Source: Nocardioides sp.
Lineage (GTDB): Bacteria > Actinomycetota > Actinomycetes > Propionibacteriales > Nocardioidaceae
DNA: 64,000 bases
NCBI RefSeq assembly: GCF_030019515.1
Contig: NZ_JASEEQ010000018.1
Span: 1 to 64,000, forward strand
Direction of reading: 5' to 3'
Shown here: positions 8,766 to 17,152 of the stretch, piece after piece
How positions within the stretch are numbered: the stretch's first letter is position 1
How the letters are laid out: each line of letters begins with the position of its first letter
Position numbers and translations under genes: made by a program
Notes under the pieces: generated by a model
The model's input: only the letters and a program-made list of their open reading frames with translations
Told to the model about the DNA's origin: nothing
Database searches by the model: none

Positions 8766-8970
8766 GCCGGCCGAGACCCCGTCGTACGAAGCGGCCCGCG
8801 AGGAGCTGGTCGAGGTGGTCCGGCGCCTCGAGGCCGGCGGCACCACGCTCGAGGAGTCACTCGCGCTGTGGGAGCGCGGCGAGCGGCTGGCCACCATCTG
8901 CCAGGACTGGCTCGACGGCGCCCGCGAGCGCCTGGACGCCGCGATCGAGGCCGACGAAGAGGGCCCGTAG
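8749..8970 (+). CDS. xseB: exodeoxyribonuclease VII small subunit
   Basis: This is the 73-residue small subunit of ExoVII, required for the helical holoenzyme. The family signature is clear: SYEAAREELVEVVRRLEAG, then GGTTLEESLALWERGE and an acidic C-terminus. The ATG at 8749 lies inside the 3' end of xseA, 17 nt before its stop, behind GAGGAG. The overlap implies translational coupling and a fixed subunit ratio. Confidence 0.96.
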   Translation: MSKKAEPAETPSYEAAREELVEVVRRLEAGGTTLEESLALWERGERLATICQDWLDGARERLDAAIEADEEGP

Positions 8971-9004
8971 TCATCGGTCTGCCACAGCCCGGTCTTTACC
9001 AAAT

Positions 9005-9025
9005 GTCTGATCCTGTGGACCAGAC
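9005..9025. terminator. short hairpin after xseAB
   Basis: A 9-bp inverted repeat with one mismatch (GTCTGATCC / GGACCAGAC, 3-nt loop) starts 35 nt after xseB. No T-run follows. It may end the xseAB transcript or be part of the leader region of the DUF11 gene. The rest of 8971-9196 is the promoter region of that gene and shows no other gene. Confidence 0.35.
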
Positions 9026-9196
9026 GTTACCGTCCTGTTGAGCGTGAATCGTCCGCTGTTACCCCCGCGTGGATCCCTTGTTGATTTTCTTTCGCCTTTC
9101 GGCGTGACCCCGGGCCGATCGGGTCCTACCGTTCGGCTGTTAGCAACGGGAGTGGTGCGTGATCGGGAACGTTGCCCTTGGGGAAGGGAAAACAGC

Positions 9197-11377
9197 GTGC
9201 GAAGTATGCGCAGCAAGCTGCGAATCGGGGGACTAGCGGCGGTGGTCAGTGCGACCACGCTCGTGCTTCCCCTCGTGGCCATGAACTCCGCACAGGCCGC
9301 CGGCACGGCGGACCTGTCGATCACCAAGACAGTGGCGACCACCAACCTGCCGATCACGTTCGACTCGACGTGGCGCGACATTCGAGGCGCCGGCTCCGGT
9401 GATGAATGGACCCGCGACGGTCTGCACGTCACCTCGGTGGACAAAGTCGGTGAATATGCGGTCACCAACAAGCCTCTTGCCGGCATCGGGGAACCGGGCC
9501 TCGCCTACACCCTCGTGTCGGGTGCGATCCCGCCCGGCTTCGTCCTCAAGGTCGACGTCACCGGCGACGGGATCAGCGACGGCGAGCTCATCGGCGAGTC
9601 GGCCTACGGCGACGTCTGGTGGCTGAACCAGCCCGCCTACAACGTCGGCGGGGACTTCGGCTACTTCGAGACCTATGCGCCATCGTGCATCACGCTCGGA
9701 ACCTGTGGTTCCACCGGCAATGGGAAGGACGGCAGGCTCTCCGACTGGCGGGCGGCGTTCCCGAACGCGACCGTCGTCGGGTTCGGGTTCGGCCTGGGAT
9801 CCGGCGTCCCAGGTGAGGGCTACGTGACCGCGCTCGACTTCGCGGGGACGCACTACGACCTGACGCGCACCTACAAGTCGTCGATCAAGGCCGCCCCGGG
9901 TGAAACCGTGGAGTACAAGATCACGATCGCCAACAACGGCGATGCGGGCGCCAGCAACATCACCGTCAGCGACCTGCTGCCCTCGGACCTGACCTACGTG
10001 CCCATCTCCCTGAGCCGCCCCGACTGGTGCACGGTGACGGGGAGCAGCCTGAGCTGCATGGGCGGCGTCCTGCCGCCGGGCGTCAGCTCGAACGTCTACC
10101 TCAAGGCCACGATCAGCGACACGGTGACCAGCGCCGGCCTGTCCCCGACCATTGGACACATCGTCGACGTGCAGAAGCAGGAGGTCTTCGCCGATCTCCC
10201 GGCTGGCGCGACCAAGACCTACAGCGTCTTCTGCCCCACCGGCTACGTGCCGACCGACGGCGGCCTGCTGCTCGACGCGGTGGACCAGGGTGGTGACTAC
10301 TCCGACATCGTGATCGCGAGGAGCAAGCCCGCCGCGCAGTCCGGCACCAAGGGCTGGACAGTGACCGCGAGCAACCTCGGTGAGGAGCGCGGCCAGGGCA
10401 AGGTCAAGGTGACCTGCCTGGACGAGACGATCGGCTCCAGCAACGGCCACACGCACACGATCGACGTGACCGACTCCAACGCCCCGGACACGATCCTGGC
10501 TGGCTCCAACGACACCAACGGCGAGCCGGTGACCGTCTCCTGCCCGACCGGGTACACCCCGATCGCCCCGGAGCACACCGTCGCCAGCGGGATCGCCGTG
10601 ATCCGCTCGTCGTACGCCGCCGGCAACACCTGGAACTGGATGGTCGACCACGAACAGGGCACCGCTGCCACGTTCGACGTCGACTGCCTGGCGCCCGAGA
10701 CGGCGTCGACCAACGGCCACACCGCGACGCTCCCCCTCACCACCCAGCTGGACACGATCTCGGTGGGTCCGGAGAGCCGGGACGAGGGCATCGAGCAGTG
10801 CGGCTCGAACGCGAACGCGATCACCGGCGGCTACGCCGGCCAGGACGCGAGCGTCCTCTCGCTGGGCAAGGAGCCGCGCGGCAACAACTACATGTTCCGC
10901 TTCTACAACCAGGACTGGTCGCAGGCGTGGAACGCCGACATCCAGGTCACCTGCGTGGGCGTGCGCACGGCGGACGAGCCGCAGTACTACCACATCACCA
11001 ACACGGCGACCGTCAGTTCGCCGGACGACCTGACCAGCAGCTCGTCCTCGGCCGACATCGCGATCGTGGGCGACTCGGTCCAACCGGCAGCGGGCGTGGT
11101 CGTCGGCCCGAACGGCAACCGCACTGGCACCGACGGGGCTATCAAGAAGGTGGGCCTGCGCTTCACCTGCACGGCGGCGTGCTCGTTCACCGTCAAGGTG
11201 ATCAAGGGCGGGAATGTCGTCGCCAAGGCGACCAAGTCGCTGGCGGCATCCCCATCCGTTCGATGGGTTTACGTGCCGACGACCAGCGCCGGCAAGAACC
11301 TCGCTCACAATGACGTCGTCACCGTCAGGGTGAAGACCTCGACCGCCACCACCAACACGTCGGTCACCCTGAACTGA
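9197..11377 (+). CDS. large secreted DUF11-domain protein
   Basis: This is a 726-residue exported protein. The signal peptide spans about residues 1-35 (basic start, hydrophobic LAAVVSATTLVLPLVA, then NSAQAAG). The mature part is rich in Thr, Ser, Gly, Asp and Asn. It contains a DUF11/CARDB-like beta-sandwich repeat near residues 230-320 (APGETVEYKITIANNGDAGA, VSDLLPSDLTYV). A set of related Cys-pair modules follows, each with a FCPTGYVPTDGG- or SCPTGYTPIAPE-like start and a CL/CV ending. No LPXTG or transmembrane anchor is seen at the C-terminus, so it is probably secreted or loosely cell-associated. GTG at 9197 is preferred because GAAGGGA lies 7 nt upstream. The function is unknown; adhesion or surface structure is a guess. 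Confidence 0.85.
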   Translation: MRSMRSKLRIGGLAAVVSATTLVLPLVAMNSAQAAGTADLSITKTVATTNLPITFDSTWRDIRGAGSGDEWTRDGLHVTSVDKVGEYAVTNKPLAGIGEPGLAYTLVSGAIPPGFVLKVDVTGDGISDGELIGESAYGDVWWLNQPAYNVGGDFGYFETYAPSCITLGTCGSTGNGKDGRLSDWRAAFPNATVVGFGFGLGSGVPGEGYVTALDFAGTHYDLTRTYKSSIKAAPGETVEYKITIANNGDAGASNITVSDLLPSDLTYVPISLSRPDWCTVTGSSLSCMGGVLPPGVSSNVYLKATISDTVTSAGLSPTIGHIVDVQKQEVFADLPAGATKTYSVFCPTGYVPTDGGLLLDAVDQGGDYSDIVIARSKPAAQSGTKGWTVTASNLGEERGQGKVKVTCLDETIGSSNGHTHTIDVTDSNAPDTILAGSNDTNGEPVTVSCPTGYTPIAPEHTVASGIAVIRSSYAAGNTWNWMVDHEQGTAATFDVDCLAPETASTNGHTATLPLTTQLDTISVGPESRDEGIEQCGSNANAITGGYAGQDASVLSLGKEPRGNNYMFRFYNQDWSQAWNADIQVTCVGVRTADEPQYYHITNTATVSSPDDLTSSSSSADIAIVGDSVQPAAGVVVGPNGNRTGTDGAIKKVGLRFTCTAACSFTVKVIKGGNVVAKATKSLAASPSVRWVYVPTTSAGKNLAHNDVVTVRVKTSTATTNTSVTLN

Positions 11378-11393
11378 CCCGGGGGGTCGCTCG

Positions 11394-11430
11394 AGTCCCT
11401 CGTCCCGCGATCCACGCGGGGCGAGGGACT
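11394..11430. terminator. strong bidirectional terminator hairpin
   Basis: A 16-bp stem with a single G-T mismatch (arms 11394-11409 and 11415-11430) and a 5-nt ATCCA loop sits 17 nt after the DUF11 stop and 7 nt from the DUF4245 stop. It ends both convergent transcripts. There is no long T-run, as is common for high-GC actinobacterial terminators. Confidence 0.85.
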
Positions 11431-11436
11431 TCGTAT

Positions 11437-12000
11437 CTACGGCCGCAGCTCGTCCGTGGTGAGCGACTCGACCAGGCCGCGGAGCTCGTCCTCGCGCGCC
11501 GAGCCGTAGACCAGGACGGTCTCCTCGCCGAGCTCGGCCGCGAAGGCGCGGTCGCCGCCGGGGTCGGAGAACGTCTGCCACTCGGGGGCGACCGTGCCTG
11601 CGATGCGCACCGGGTCGCCCTCGGTCGCGTCACCACCGACGTAGGTGTCGACCAGCTCGTCGACCGATCGGTCCTCCTGGTGCAGGCCGGCGAACCGCCC
11701 GTCGTCCGTGGTCATCGCGAGGTCGAGGACCGGGCGGTCACCGGGCGTGAACGCCGCGTCCTTGACGTACCAGCCCTCCGGCAGCGCGGCCGGGTAGGCA
11801 GGAGCCAGCCCGACCTGCTGCACGCTGGCGACCAGCGCGAGGTAGTCGACGTGCTCGGGCTCGTAGGTCGGGGTCTCCCGGAACGTCCCGCGCACCAGCA
11901 CGATGGCGACCACCGCGAGCACCAGCACGATGATCGAGCCGACCAGGCCGCCGGTGGTCCGCGGGTAGCGACCGGGGCGACCGGTGTCCGTCTGCGTCAC
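11437..12000 (-). CDS. DUF4245 domain membrane-anchored protein
   Basis: This 187-residue protein has a single N-terminal transmembrane helix (GGLVGSIIVLVLAVVAIVLV, about residues 17-36) and an extracytoplasmic domain typical of the actinobacterial DUF4245 family (LPEGWYVKDAAF, EWQTFSDPGGDRAF, LVYGSA near the end). The role is not established. In several actinobacteria the gene lies close to xseAB, glpX and fum genes, as it does in this window. It starts at GTG 12000 with AGAGGA 7 nt upstream, and is divergent from the molybdate operon across a repeat element. Confidence 0.85.
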   Translation of the reverse strand: MTQTDTGRPGRYPRTTGGLVGSIIVLVLAVVAIVLVRGTFRETPTYEPEHVDYLALVASVQQVGLAPAYPAALPEGWYVKDAAFTPGDRPVLDLAMTTDDGRFAGLHQEDRSVDELVDTYVGGDATEGDPVRIAGTVAPEWQTFSDPGGDRAFAAELGEETVLVYGSAREDELRGLVESLTTDELRP

Positions 12001-12046
12001 CGGCCCATCCTCTCAGCCGGTCGTCCGAGCCCGCCGGGCTGACCTG

Positions 12047-12144
12047 CCGTCGGTTTCCCCGGGTACCCGGGGAAACCAGTACATATAGGCCGAAGTTTCG
12101 GCCGATAAGCGCCAACTTCCCCGGGTACCCGGGGAAACCGACGG
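12047..12144. repeat. nested palindromic repeat element, copy 1
   Basis: Two 28-bp arms (12047-12074 and 12117-12144) are exact reverse complements, and each contains the palindrome TTCCCCGGGTACCCGGGGAA. Between them is another palindrome, GGCCGAA-GT-TTCGGCC (12088-12103). The whole region can fold into a cruciform or alternative hairpins. It lies in the divergent promoter region between the DUF4245 gene and the molybdate operon. A related element lies at 23993-24074. It is not a plain terminator, because no gene ends here. Confidence 0.8.
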
Positions 12145-12223
12145 GGGCTGCCCAACGCACGAATGAGATCGCATCTGCGGACGAATATAGCCAGGGCGGC
12201 CGCAGTTGCGGCATGATCGGTGT

Positions 12224-12619
12224 GTGACGACCTACCGGATTGCGGAGGCGGCCGAGCTGCTGGGGGTGAGTGATGACACCGTCCGCCGCTGGGTGGAGGC
12301 CGGGCGGCTGCCGAGCCGGCAGCAGGACGGCCGGAGCGTGGTGCCGGGGGCGGACCTGGCCGCCCTGGCCGAGTCGCTGGCCGACCGCCCGGACCGCGAG
12401 GCCACCCGCGCCGCCGCCGTCAGCGCCCGCAACCGGCTGGCCGGCATCGTCACGAAGGTCAGGAAGGACGCCGTCATGGCGCAGGTCGAGATGATCTGCG
12501 GCCCCTACCGGCTCGTCTCGCTGATGAGCAGCGAGGCGGCCGACGAGCTCGGCCTCGAGCCCGGCGTCCGGGCGATCGCCTCCGTGAAGTCCACCAACGT
12601 CGTCGTGGAGCGCCCGTGA
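12224..12619 (+). CDS. HTH-TOBE molybdate-responsive regulator (ModE-like, single Mop domain)
   Basis: This 131-residue protein pairs an N-terminal excisionase/MerR-type helix-turn-helix (YRIAEAAELLGVSDDTVRRW, residues 4-23) with a C-terminal TOBE/Mop domain (SARNRLAGIVTKVRKD ... VRAIASVKSTNVVVE), which binds molybdate in related proteins. It opens the mod operon, overlapping modA by 4 nt, so it probably senses molybdate and controls this operon. It differs from enteric ModE, which has two Mop domains and a winged helix. GTG at 12224 is preferred; a start 18 nt upstream is possible but adds a poorly conserved tail. Confidence 0.88.
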   Translation: MTTYRIAEAAELLGVSDDTVRRWVEAGRLPSRQQDGRSVVPGADLAALAESLADRPDREATRAAAVSARNRLAGIVTKVRKDAVMAQVEMICGPYRLVSLMSSEAADELGLEPGVRAIASVKSTNVVVERP

Positions 12620-13365
12620 GGAAGCTCGTCCTCCCCCTCGTCGTCGCCCTCGCGCTGCCGCTCACCGCCTGCGGGGGCGGCGCGGACGACACCACGACGC
12701 TGACCGTGTACGCCGCGTCCTCGCTGACGTCGAGCTTCGAGCGGCTCGGCAAGCGGTTCGAGGCCGAGCACGACGGCGTCGACGTCAGGCTCAGCTTCGG
12801 CGGCTCGTCCGACCTGGTCACCCAGATCCAGGAGGGCGCCCCCGCGGACGTCTTCGCCTCCGCCGACACCGCGACCATGGACCGGCTCACCGCCGACGGC
12901 CTCGCCGCCGGCGACCCCCAGGCCTTCGCGACCAACACCCTGGAGATCGCCGTGCCGCCGGGCAACCCGGCGGGCATCACCGGCCTGCGCGACCTGACGA
13001 AGCCGGGGGTCGACCTGGTCGTGTGCGCCCCCGAGGTCCCGTGCGGCGCCGCCGCCGTCGCGGTCGCGAAGGACGCCGGGGTCGACCTCAGCCCGGTCAG
13101 CGAGGAGCAGTCGGTGACCGACGTCCTGGCCAAGGTGAGCACCGGCGAGGCCGACGCGGGGCTGGTGTACGTCACCGACGTGCTGGGGGCCGGGGACGAC
13201 GTCGAGGGGATCGAGCTCCCGGAGGCGTCGTCGGTGGTGAACACCTACCCGATCGTGGCCGTCGAGGGAGCCGCCCAGCCCGGCCTGGCGCGGGACTTCG
13301 TCGAGCTCGTCGTGGGCGCGACGGGGCGCGCCGTGCTGGGCGACGCCGGCTTCGGCCCGCCGTGA
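12616..13365 (+). CDS. modA: molybdate ABC transporter substrate-binding lipoprotein
   Basis: This is the 249-residue periplasmic-type binding protein for molybdate. A lipoprotein signal with lipobox LTAC (Cys 19) anchors it to the membrane. The family pattern follows: TVYAASSLTSSFERL, FGGSSDLVTQIQEGAPADVFASAD, a central CAPEVPCGAAA loop and VNTYPIVAVEGAAQPGLARDFVELV. It overlaps the regulator gene by GTGA and is followed 7 nt later by modB. The ligand could include tungstate; the family assignment is firm. Confidence 0.95.
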   Translation: MRKLVLPLVVALALPLTACGGGADDTTTLTVYAASSLTSSFERLGKRFEAEHDGVDVRLSFGGSSDLVTQIQEGAPADVFASADTATMDRLTADGLAAGDPQAFATNTLEIAVPPGNPAGITGLRDLTKPGVDLVVCAPEVPCGAAAVAVAKDAGVDLSPVSEEQSVTDVLAKVSTGEADAGLVYVTDVLGAGDDVEGIELPEASSVVNTYPIVAVEGAAQPGLARDFVELVVGATGRAVLGDAGFGPP

Positions 13366-13372
13366 GTACGCC

Positions 13373-14152
13373 GTGATCCCGCGCTGGGTCTATCTGCCCG
13401 CGGCGCTCGGCGCCGGCCTGGTGATCCTGCCGCTCGCGGGGCTCGCCTCCCGGGTGGCCTGGGGCGACTTCCTCGGCCTGGTCACCTCCGACTCCGCCCT
13501 CACCGCGCTGTCGCTGAGCCTGCGCACCTCGCTGACCAGCACGCTGCTGTGCGTGCTGCTCGGGGTGCCGATGGCCCTCGTCCTGGCCCGCACGGAGTTC
13601 CCGGGCCAGGGGGTGGTTCGCTCGCTGGTACTGCTGCCGCTGGTGCTACCGCCGGTCGTCGGCGGCATCGCGCTGCTCTACACGTTCGGCCGGCGCGGAC
13701 TGCTCGGGACGGAGCTCGACCTGCTCGGTGTCCAGGTCGCGTTCAGCACCACGGCGGTCGTGCTCGCCCAGACGTTCGTGTCGCTGCCGTTCCTGGTCGT
13801 CAGCCTGGAGGGTGCGCTGCGCAGCGCCGGTCGACGCTACGAGGTGGTAGCGGCCTCGCTGGGCGCCGCGCCGACGACGGTGCTCCGCCGCGTGACGATC
13901 CCGATGGTGCTGCCCGGGCTGGTGTCCGGCGCGGTGCTCGCCTTCGCCCGGTCGCTGGGCGAGTTCGGCGCGACCATCACCTTCGCCGGCAGCCTCGAGG
14001 GCACCACGCGGACCCTGCCGCTCTACATCTACAACCTCCGGGTCACCGACCCGGACGCCGCGGTCGCCATGTCGTTGGTGCTGGTCGTGGTCGCGGTCGG
14101 CGTGATCGGGCTCGCCAGCCAGGGCCCGCGCGAACGACGGAGCATGCCGTGA
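13373..14152 (+). CDS. modB: molybdate ABC transporter permease
   Basis: This 259-residue inner-membrane permease has about five to six transmembrane helices. The EAA loop that docks the ATPase is visible as VVAASLGAAPTTVLRRVTIP, followed by GLVSGAVLAFARSLGEFGAT, the ModB/CysT-type signature. The start is GTG at 13373, 7 nt after modA. It shares a base or two with the start of modC, so the genes are translationally coupled. It forms the membrane channel of ModABC. Confidence 0.95.
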   Translation: MIPRWVYLPAALGAGLVILPLAGLASRVAWGDFLGLVTSDSALTALSLSLRTSLTSTLLCVLLGVPMALVLARTEFPGQGVVRSLVLLPLVLPPVVGGIALLYTFGRRGLLGTELDLLGVQVAFSTTAVVLAQTFVSLPFLVVSLEGALRSAGRRYEVVAASLGAAPTTVLRRVTIPMVLPGLVSGAVLAFARSLGEFGATITFAGSLEGTTRTLPLYIYNLRVTDPDAAVAMSLVLVVVAVGVIGLASQGPRERRSMP

Positions 14153-15189
14153 TGCTCGAGCTCTCCGCCACCGTGGCCGCCCGCGGCGTCGACGTGGCCT
14201 TCGAGGTCGCGCCCGGCGAGACGGTGGCGCTCCTGGGGCCCAACGGCGCCGGGAAGTCCACGGCGCTGGCCGTCGCCGCCGGGCTGCTGCGGCCCGACCG
14301 CGGCCGGGTGTGCCTCGGTGGTCGCGAGCTCACCGGCCAGGGTCGGTTCGTGCCGCCGCACGCCCGGCAGGTCGCGCTCCTGGCCCAGGACCCGCTGCTG
14401 TTCCCACACCTGAGCGTGCTCGACAACGTGGCCTTCGGTCCGCGCAGCCGCGGCAGCGGCCGCCGGGACTCCCGCGCGGCCGCGCGGCGCTGGCTCGAGG
14501 AGGTCGACGCCGGCGACCTGGCGGACCGGCGGCCGGGCGAGATCTCCGGCGGCCAGGCCCAGCGGGTCGCCGTGGCGCGGGCCCTGGCCGCCGAGCCGCA
14601 GCTGCTGCTCCTCGACGAGCCGATGGCGGCGCTGGACGTGGCCGTCTCCCCCGCGCTGCGCCAGACCCTGCGCCGGGTGCTCGCCGGCCGGACCGTCGTA
14701 CTGGTGACCCACGACGTGCTCGACGCGCTGCTGCTCGCCGACCGGGTCGTGGTGCTCGAGGGCGGGCGGGTCGTCGAGGACGGTCCGAGCACCGAGGTCC
14801 TGGCCCGGCCGCGCAGCCGGTTCGCCGCCCGGATCGCCGGGCTCAACATGGTCACCGGCACCTGGCACGACGACGCGGTGCTGGACGCCGACGGGGTCGC
14901 GATCCGCGGGCTCGCCGCCGAGGACGGTCCGGCGTCCGGGGAGGCAGCCGTCGCGGTGTTCCGCCCGAGCGCGGTCTCGGTGTTCCGGGAGGCCCCGGGC
15001 GGCAGTCCCCGCAACAGCCTGGCGGTCACGATCACCGACCTCGAGCCCCACGGCGACCAGGTGCGGGTCCGGGCCGGGCACCTGGCCGCCGACGTGACGG
15101 TGCCGTCGGTGGCCGAGCTCGACCTGGCCCCCGGCGTACGCGTGGTGTTCGCCGTCAAGGCGAACGAGGTCTCCGTCTACCGCACCTGA
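14152..15189 (+). CDS. modC: molybdate ABC transporter ATP-binding protein
   Basis: This ATPase subunit of ModABC is about 345 residues long. Walker A is LLGPNGAGKSTAL, the signature is ISGGQAQRVAVARAL, Walker B is LLLLDEPMAALD, and the H-loop is VLVTHDVLDALLL. A C-terminal TOBE domain (about residues 280-345) probably gives molybdate feedback. The Q-loop reads LLAQDPLLFPHL. The start is ATG 14152 or GTG 14149; GGAG lies 9 or 6 nt upstream. It is the last gene of the four-gene mod operon; glpX begins 20 nt later with its own promoter-like hexamer. Confidence 0.94.
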   Translation: MLELSATVAARGVDVAFEVAPGETVALLGPNGAGKSTALAVAAGLLRPDRGRVCLGGRELTGQGRFVPPHARQVALLAQDPLLFPHLSVLDNVAFGPRSRGSGRRDSRAAARRWLEEVDAGDLADRRPGEISGGQAQRVAVARALAAEPQLLLLDEPMAALDVAVSPALRQTLRRVLAGRTVVLVTHDVLDALLLADRVVVLEGGRVVEDGPSTEVLARPRSRFAARIAGLNMVTGTWHDDAVLDADGVAIRGLAAEDGPASGEAAVAVFRPSAVSVFREAPGGSPRNSLAVTITDLEPHGDQVRVRAGHLAADVTVPSVAELDLAPGVRVVFAVKANEVSVYRT

Positions 15190-15209
15190 CCTTCGCTAGA
15201 GTCCCCGGC

Positions 15210-16229
15210 ATGCCCCACGGTTTCGAGCTCGAGTCCGACCAGTCGCCCGACCGCAACCTGGCCCTGGAGCTGGTCCGGGTCACCGAGGCCGCCGCGATGG
15301 CCGCCGGCCGCTGGGTCGGCCGAGGGGACAAGAACGGCGCGGACGGCGTCGCCGTCAACGCGATGCGGGTGATGATCTCCACGATCGGCATGGACGGCAC
15401 CGTGGTGATCGGCGAGGGCGAGAAGGACAACGCCCCGATGCTCTACAACGGCGAGCGGGTCGGCGACGGCACCGGGCCGGAGTGTGACGTCGCCGTCGAC
15501 CCGATCGACGGCACCACGCTCACCGCGAAGGGGATGACGAACGCCGTCTCCGTGCTCGCGGTCGCTCCGCGCGGGTCGATGTACGACCCCTCGGCGGTGT
15601 TCTACATGGAGAAGCTCGTCACCGGTCCCGAGGCGGCCGGCGTCGTGGACATCCGGCTCCCCGTCGCCGAGAACATCCACCAGATCGCCAAGGCCAAGGG
15701 CAAGCTGCCCTCCGACGTCACGGTGGTGCTGCTCGACCGCCCGCGGCACGCGCAGCTGGTCGAGGAGATCCGGGCCACCGGCGCGATGATCAAGTTCATC
15801 ACCGACGGCGACGTCGCGGGCGCGATCATGGCGGCCCGCCCCGAGACCGGTATCGACCTGCTGCTCGGGATCGGCGGCACCCCCGAGGGGATCATCGCCG
15901 CGTGCGCGATGAAGGCGCTCGGCGGCGTCATCCAGGGCCGGCTGTGGCCCCAGGGGGACGAGGAGCGGCAGAAGGCGATCGACGCCGGCCACGACCTCGA
16001 CCCCGACCACGTGCTCTCGACCGAGGACCTGGTCACCGGCGACGACACGTTCTTCGTGGCCACCGGCATCACCGACGGCGAGCTGCTGCGCGGCGTGCGC
16101 TACCGGTCCGACACCGTGACCACGCACTCGATCGTGATGCGCGCGCGCAGCGGCACGATCCGCTCGATCATCTCCGAGCACCAGCCGCAGAAGCTACGCG
16201 CTTTCTCCGCAGTCAACTTCGAGAGCTGA
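15210..16229 (+). CDS. glpX: class II fructose-1,6-bisphosphatase
   Basis: This 339-residue GlpX-type FBPase makes fructose 6-phosphate in gluconeogenesis. Metal and substrate motifs are visible: the GEGEKDNAPML loop, DPIDGTTLTAKG, a TDGDVAG segment and LLGIGGTPEGIIAACAMKALGG. This is the only FBPase type in many actinobacteria. The ATG follows TAGAGT by 7 nt and there is no Shine-Dalgarno sequence, so it is likely leaderless and independent of the mod operon. Its last 36 nt overlap the convergent lipase gene. Gluconeogenic FBPase and PPDK both occur in this window, though far apart. Confidence 0.96.
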   Translation: MPHGFELESDQSPDRNLALELVRVTEAAAMAAGRWVGRGDKNGADGVAVNAMRVMISTIGMDGTVVIGEGEKDNAPMLYNGERVGDGTGPECDVAVDPIDGTTLTAKGMTNAVSVLAVAPRGSMYDPSAVFYMEKLVTGPEAAGVVDIRLPVAENIHQIAKAKGKLPSDVTVVLLDRPRHAQLVEEIRATGAMIKFITDGDVAGAIMAARPETGIDLLLGIGGTPEGIIAACAMKALGGVIQGRLWPQGDEERQKAIDAGHDLDPDHVLSTEDLVTGDDTFFVATGITDGELLRGVRYRSDTVTTHSIVMRARSGTIRSIISEHQPQKLRAFSAVNFES

Positions 16230-17030
16230 CACGTCGCTGCTGCGCAGCAGCGAGTCACTCACCACGTCGATGACCCGCGGGTCGAAGGCCATGCCGAGGT
16301 GGGAGGCGGTCACCTCGACGGCGTGGGCCGTCGGGTCCACGCAGGCCCGCCAGTCCACGATCCCGTCGCGGCGGGAGTAGATGGCCGTGAAGCCGACGCC
16401 CGCCGCCAGCGGCTGGCGGCTCTCGCCGAAGCTCTGCCGCGCGCACGAGCCGGCCACGCACTCCTCGGACATCAGCCCGGGGACGCCGGCCCGGCTGAGC
16501 CGCACCAGCAGGTCGACGCTGGCCGCGAGCGAGCGGTGGTGGGCGCCGGGCGCCAGCATCGGGCTGCCCATCGTCACGATGTTCGAGACCAGGTCGGGGC
16601 GGCGTACGGCGATCCCGCGCGCCAGCATCCCGCCGAGGCTGTGGCCCACGACCTGGACCCGGGAGCCGCGCCGCATCGCGATCGACTCCAGCCGGGTCTC
16701 GAGCTGCGCGGCGGCGTTGAGCGTGCAGCCGACGTTCGCGTGGATCTGGGAGCGGTAGGTGCGGAAGCCCTGCGCGCGCAGGGCCCTGGCCATCAGGGCG
16801 AGGGTGCCGTCGCCGGCCAGGAAGCCCGGGACCAGGATCACCGGGTCACCGTGGCGGGAGACCTCGCGGGCGGCGTACGGCGTAGCCCGGCGGGCCCGGC
16901 GCTCGCCCGCGGCGCGCCAGGCGTAGCGGCCGGCCTCGAGCACCGCGCTGCCCTCGCGCAGGACGGCCGCCGGCCGCGGGCACTCGAAGCCCGTCGGCAG
17001 CAGGAAGTCGGCCAGTGTGCTGGAGGTCAC
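16194..17030 (-). CDS. alpha/beta-hydrolase (lipase/esterase-like)
   Basis: This 278-residue alpha/beta hydrolase has the nucleophile elbow GHSLGGMLARG, an oxyanion strand DPVILVPGFLAGDGTL, and a late catalytic-type Asp/His pair (YSRRDGIVDW and ASHLGMAFD). It resembles actinobacterial triacylglycerol-lipase-like proteins annotated as alpha/beta fold hydrolases. No signal peptide is evident. The start is placed at GTG 17030 because TACGGT lies exactly 7 nt before it; a GTG 9 nt further upstream is in frame but overlaps that hexamer. The substrate is unknown. The 3' end is antisense to the last 36 nt of glpX. Confidence 0.85.
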   Translation of the reverse strand: MTSSTLADFLLPTGFECPRPAAVLREGSAVLEAGRYAWRAAGERRARRATPYAAREVSRHGDPVILVPGFLAGDGTLALMARALRAQGFRTYRSQIHANVGCTLNAAAQLETRLESIAMRRGSRVQVVGHSLGGMLARGIAVRRPDLVSNIVTMGSPMLAPGAHHRSLAASVDLLVRLSRAGVPGLMSEECVAGSCARQSFGESRQPLAAGVGFTAIYSRRDGIVDWRACVDPTAHAVEVTASHLGMAFDPRVIDVVSDSLLRSSDVSALEVDCGESA

Positions 17031-17152
17031 ACGGGTCACCGTACGGCCTCGACCGGGTGATTTCCGGGCAATCGGCGTGCTGAGCCAGCCATGTGTCGTC
17101 CCTTTCGCTCGGCCCCGTCCGCACCCGGCGTCGTACCTGGTTGACTGGATCG

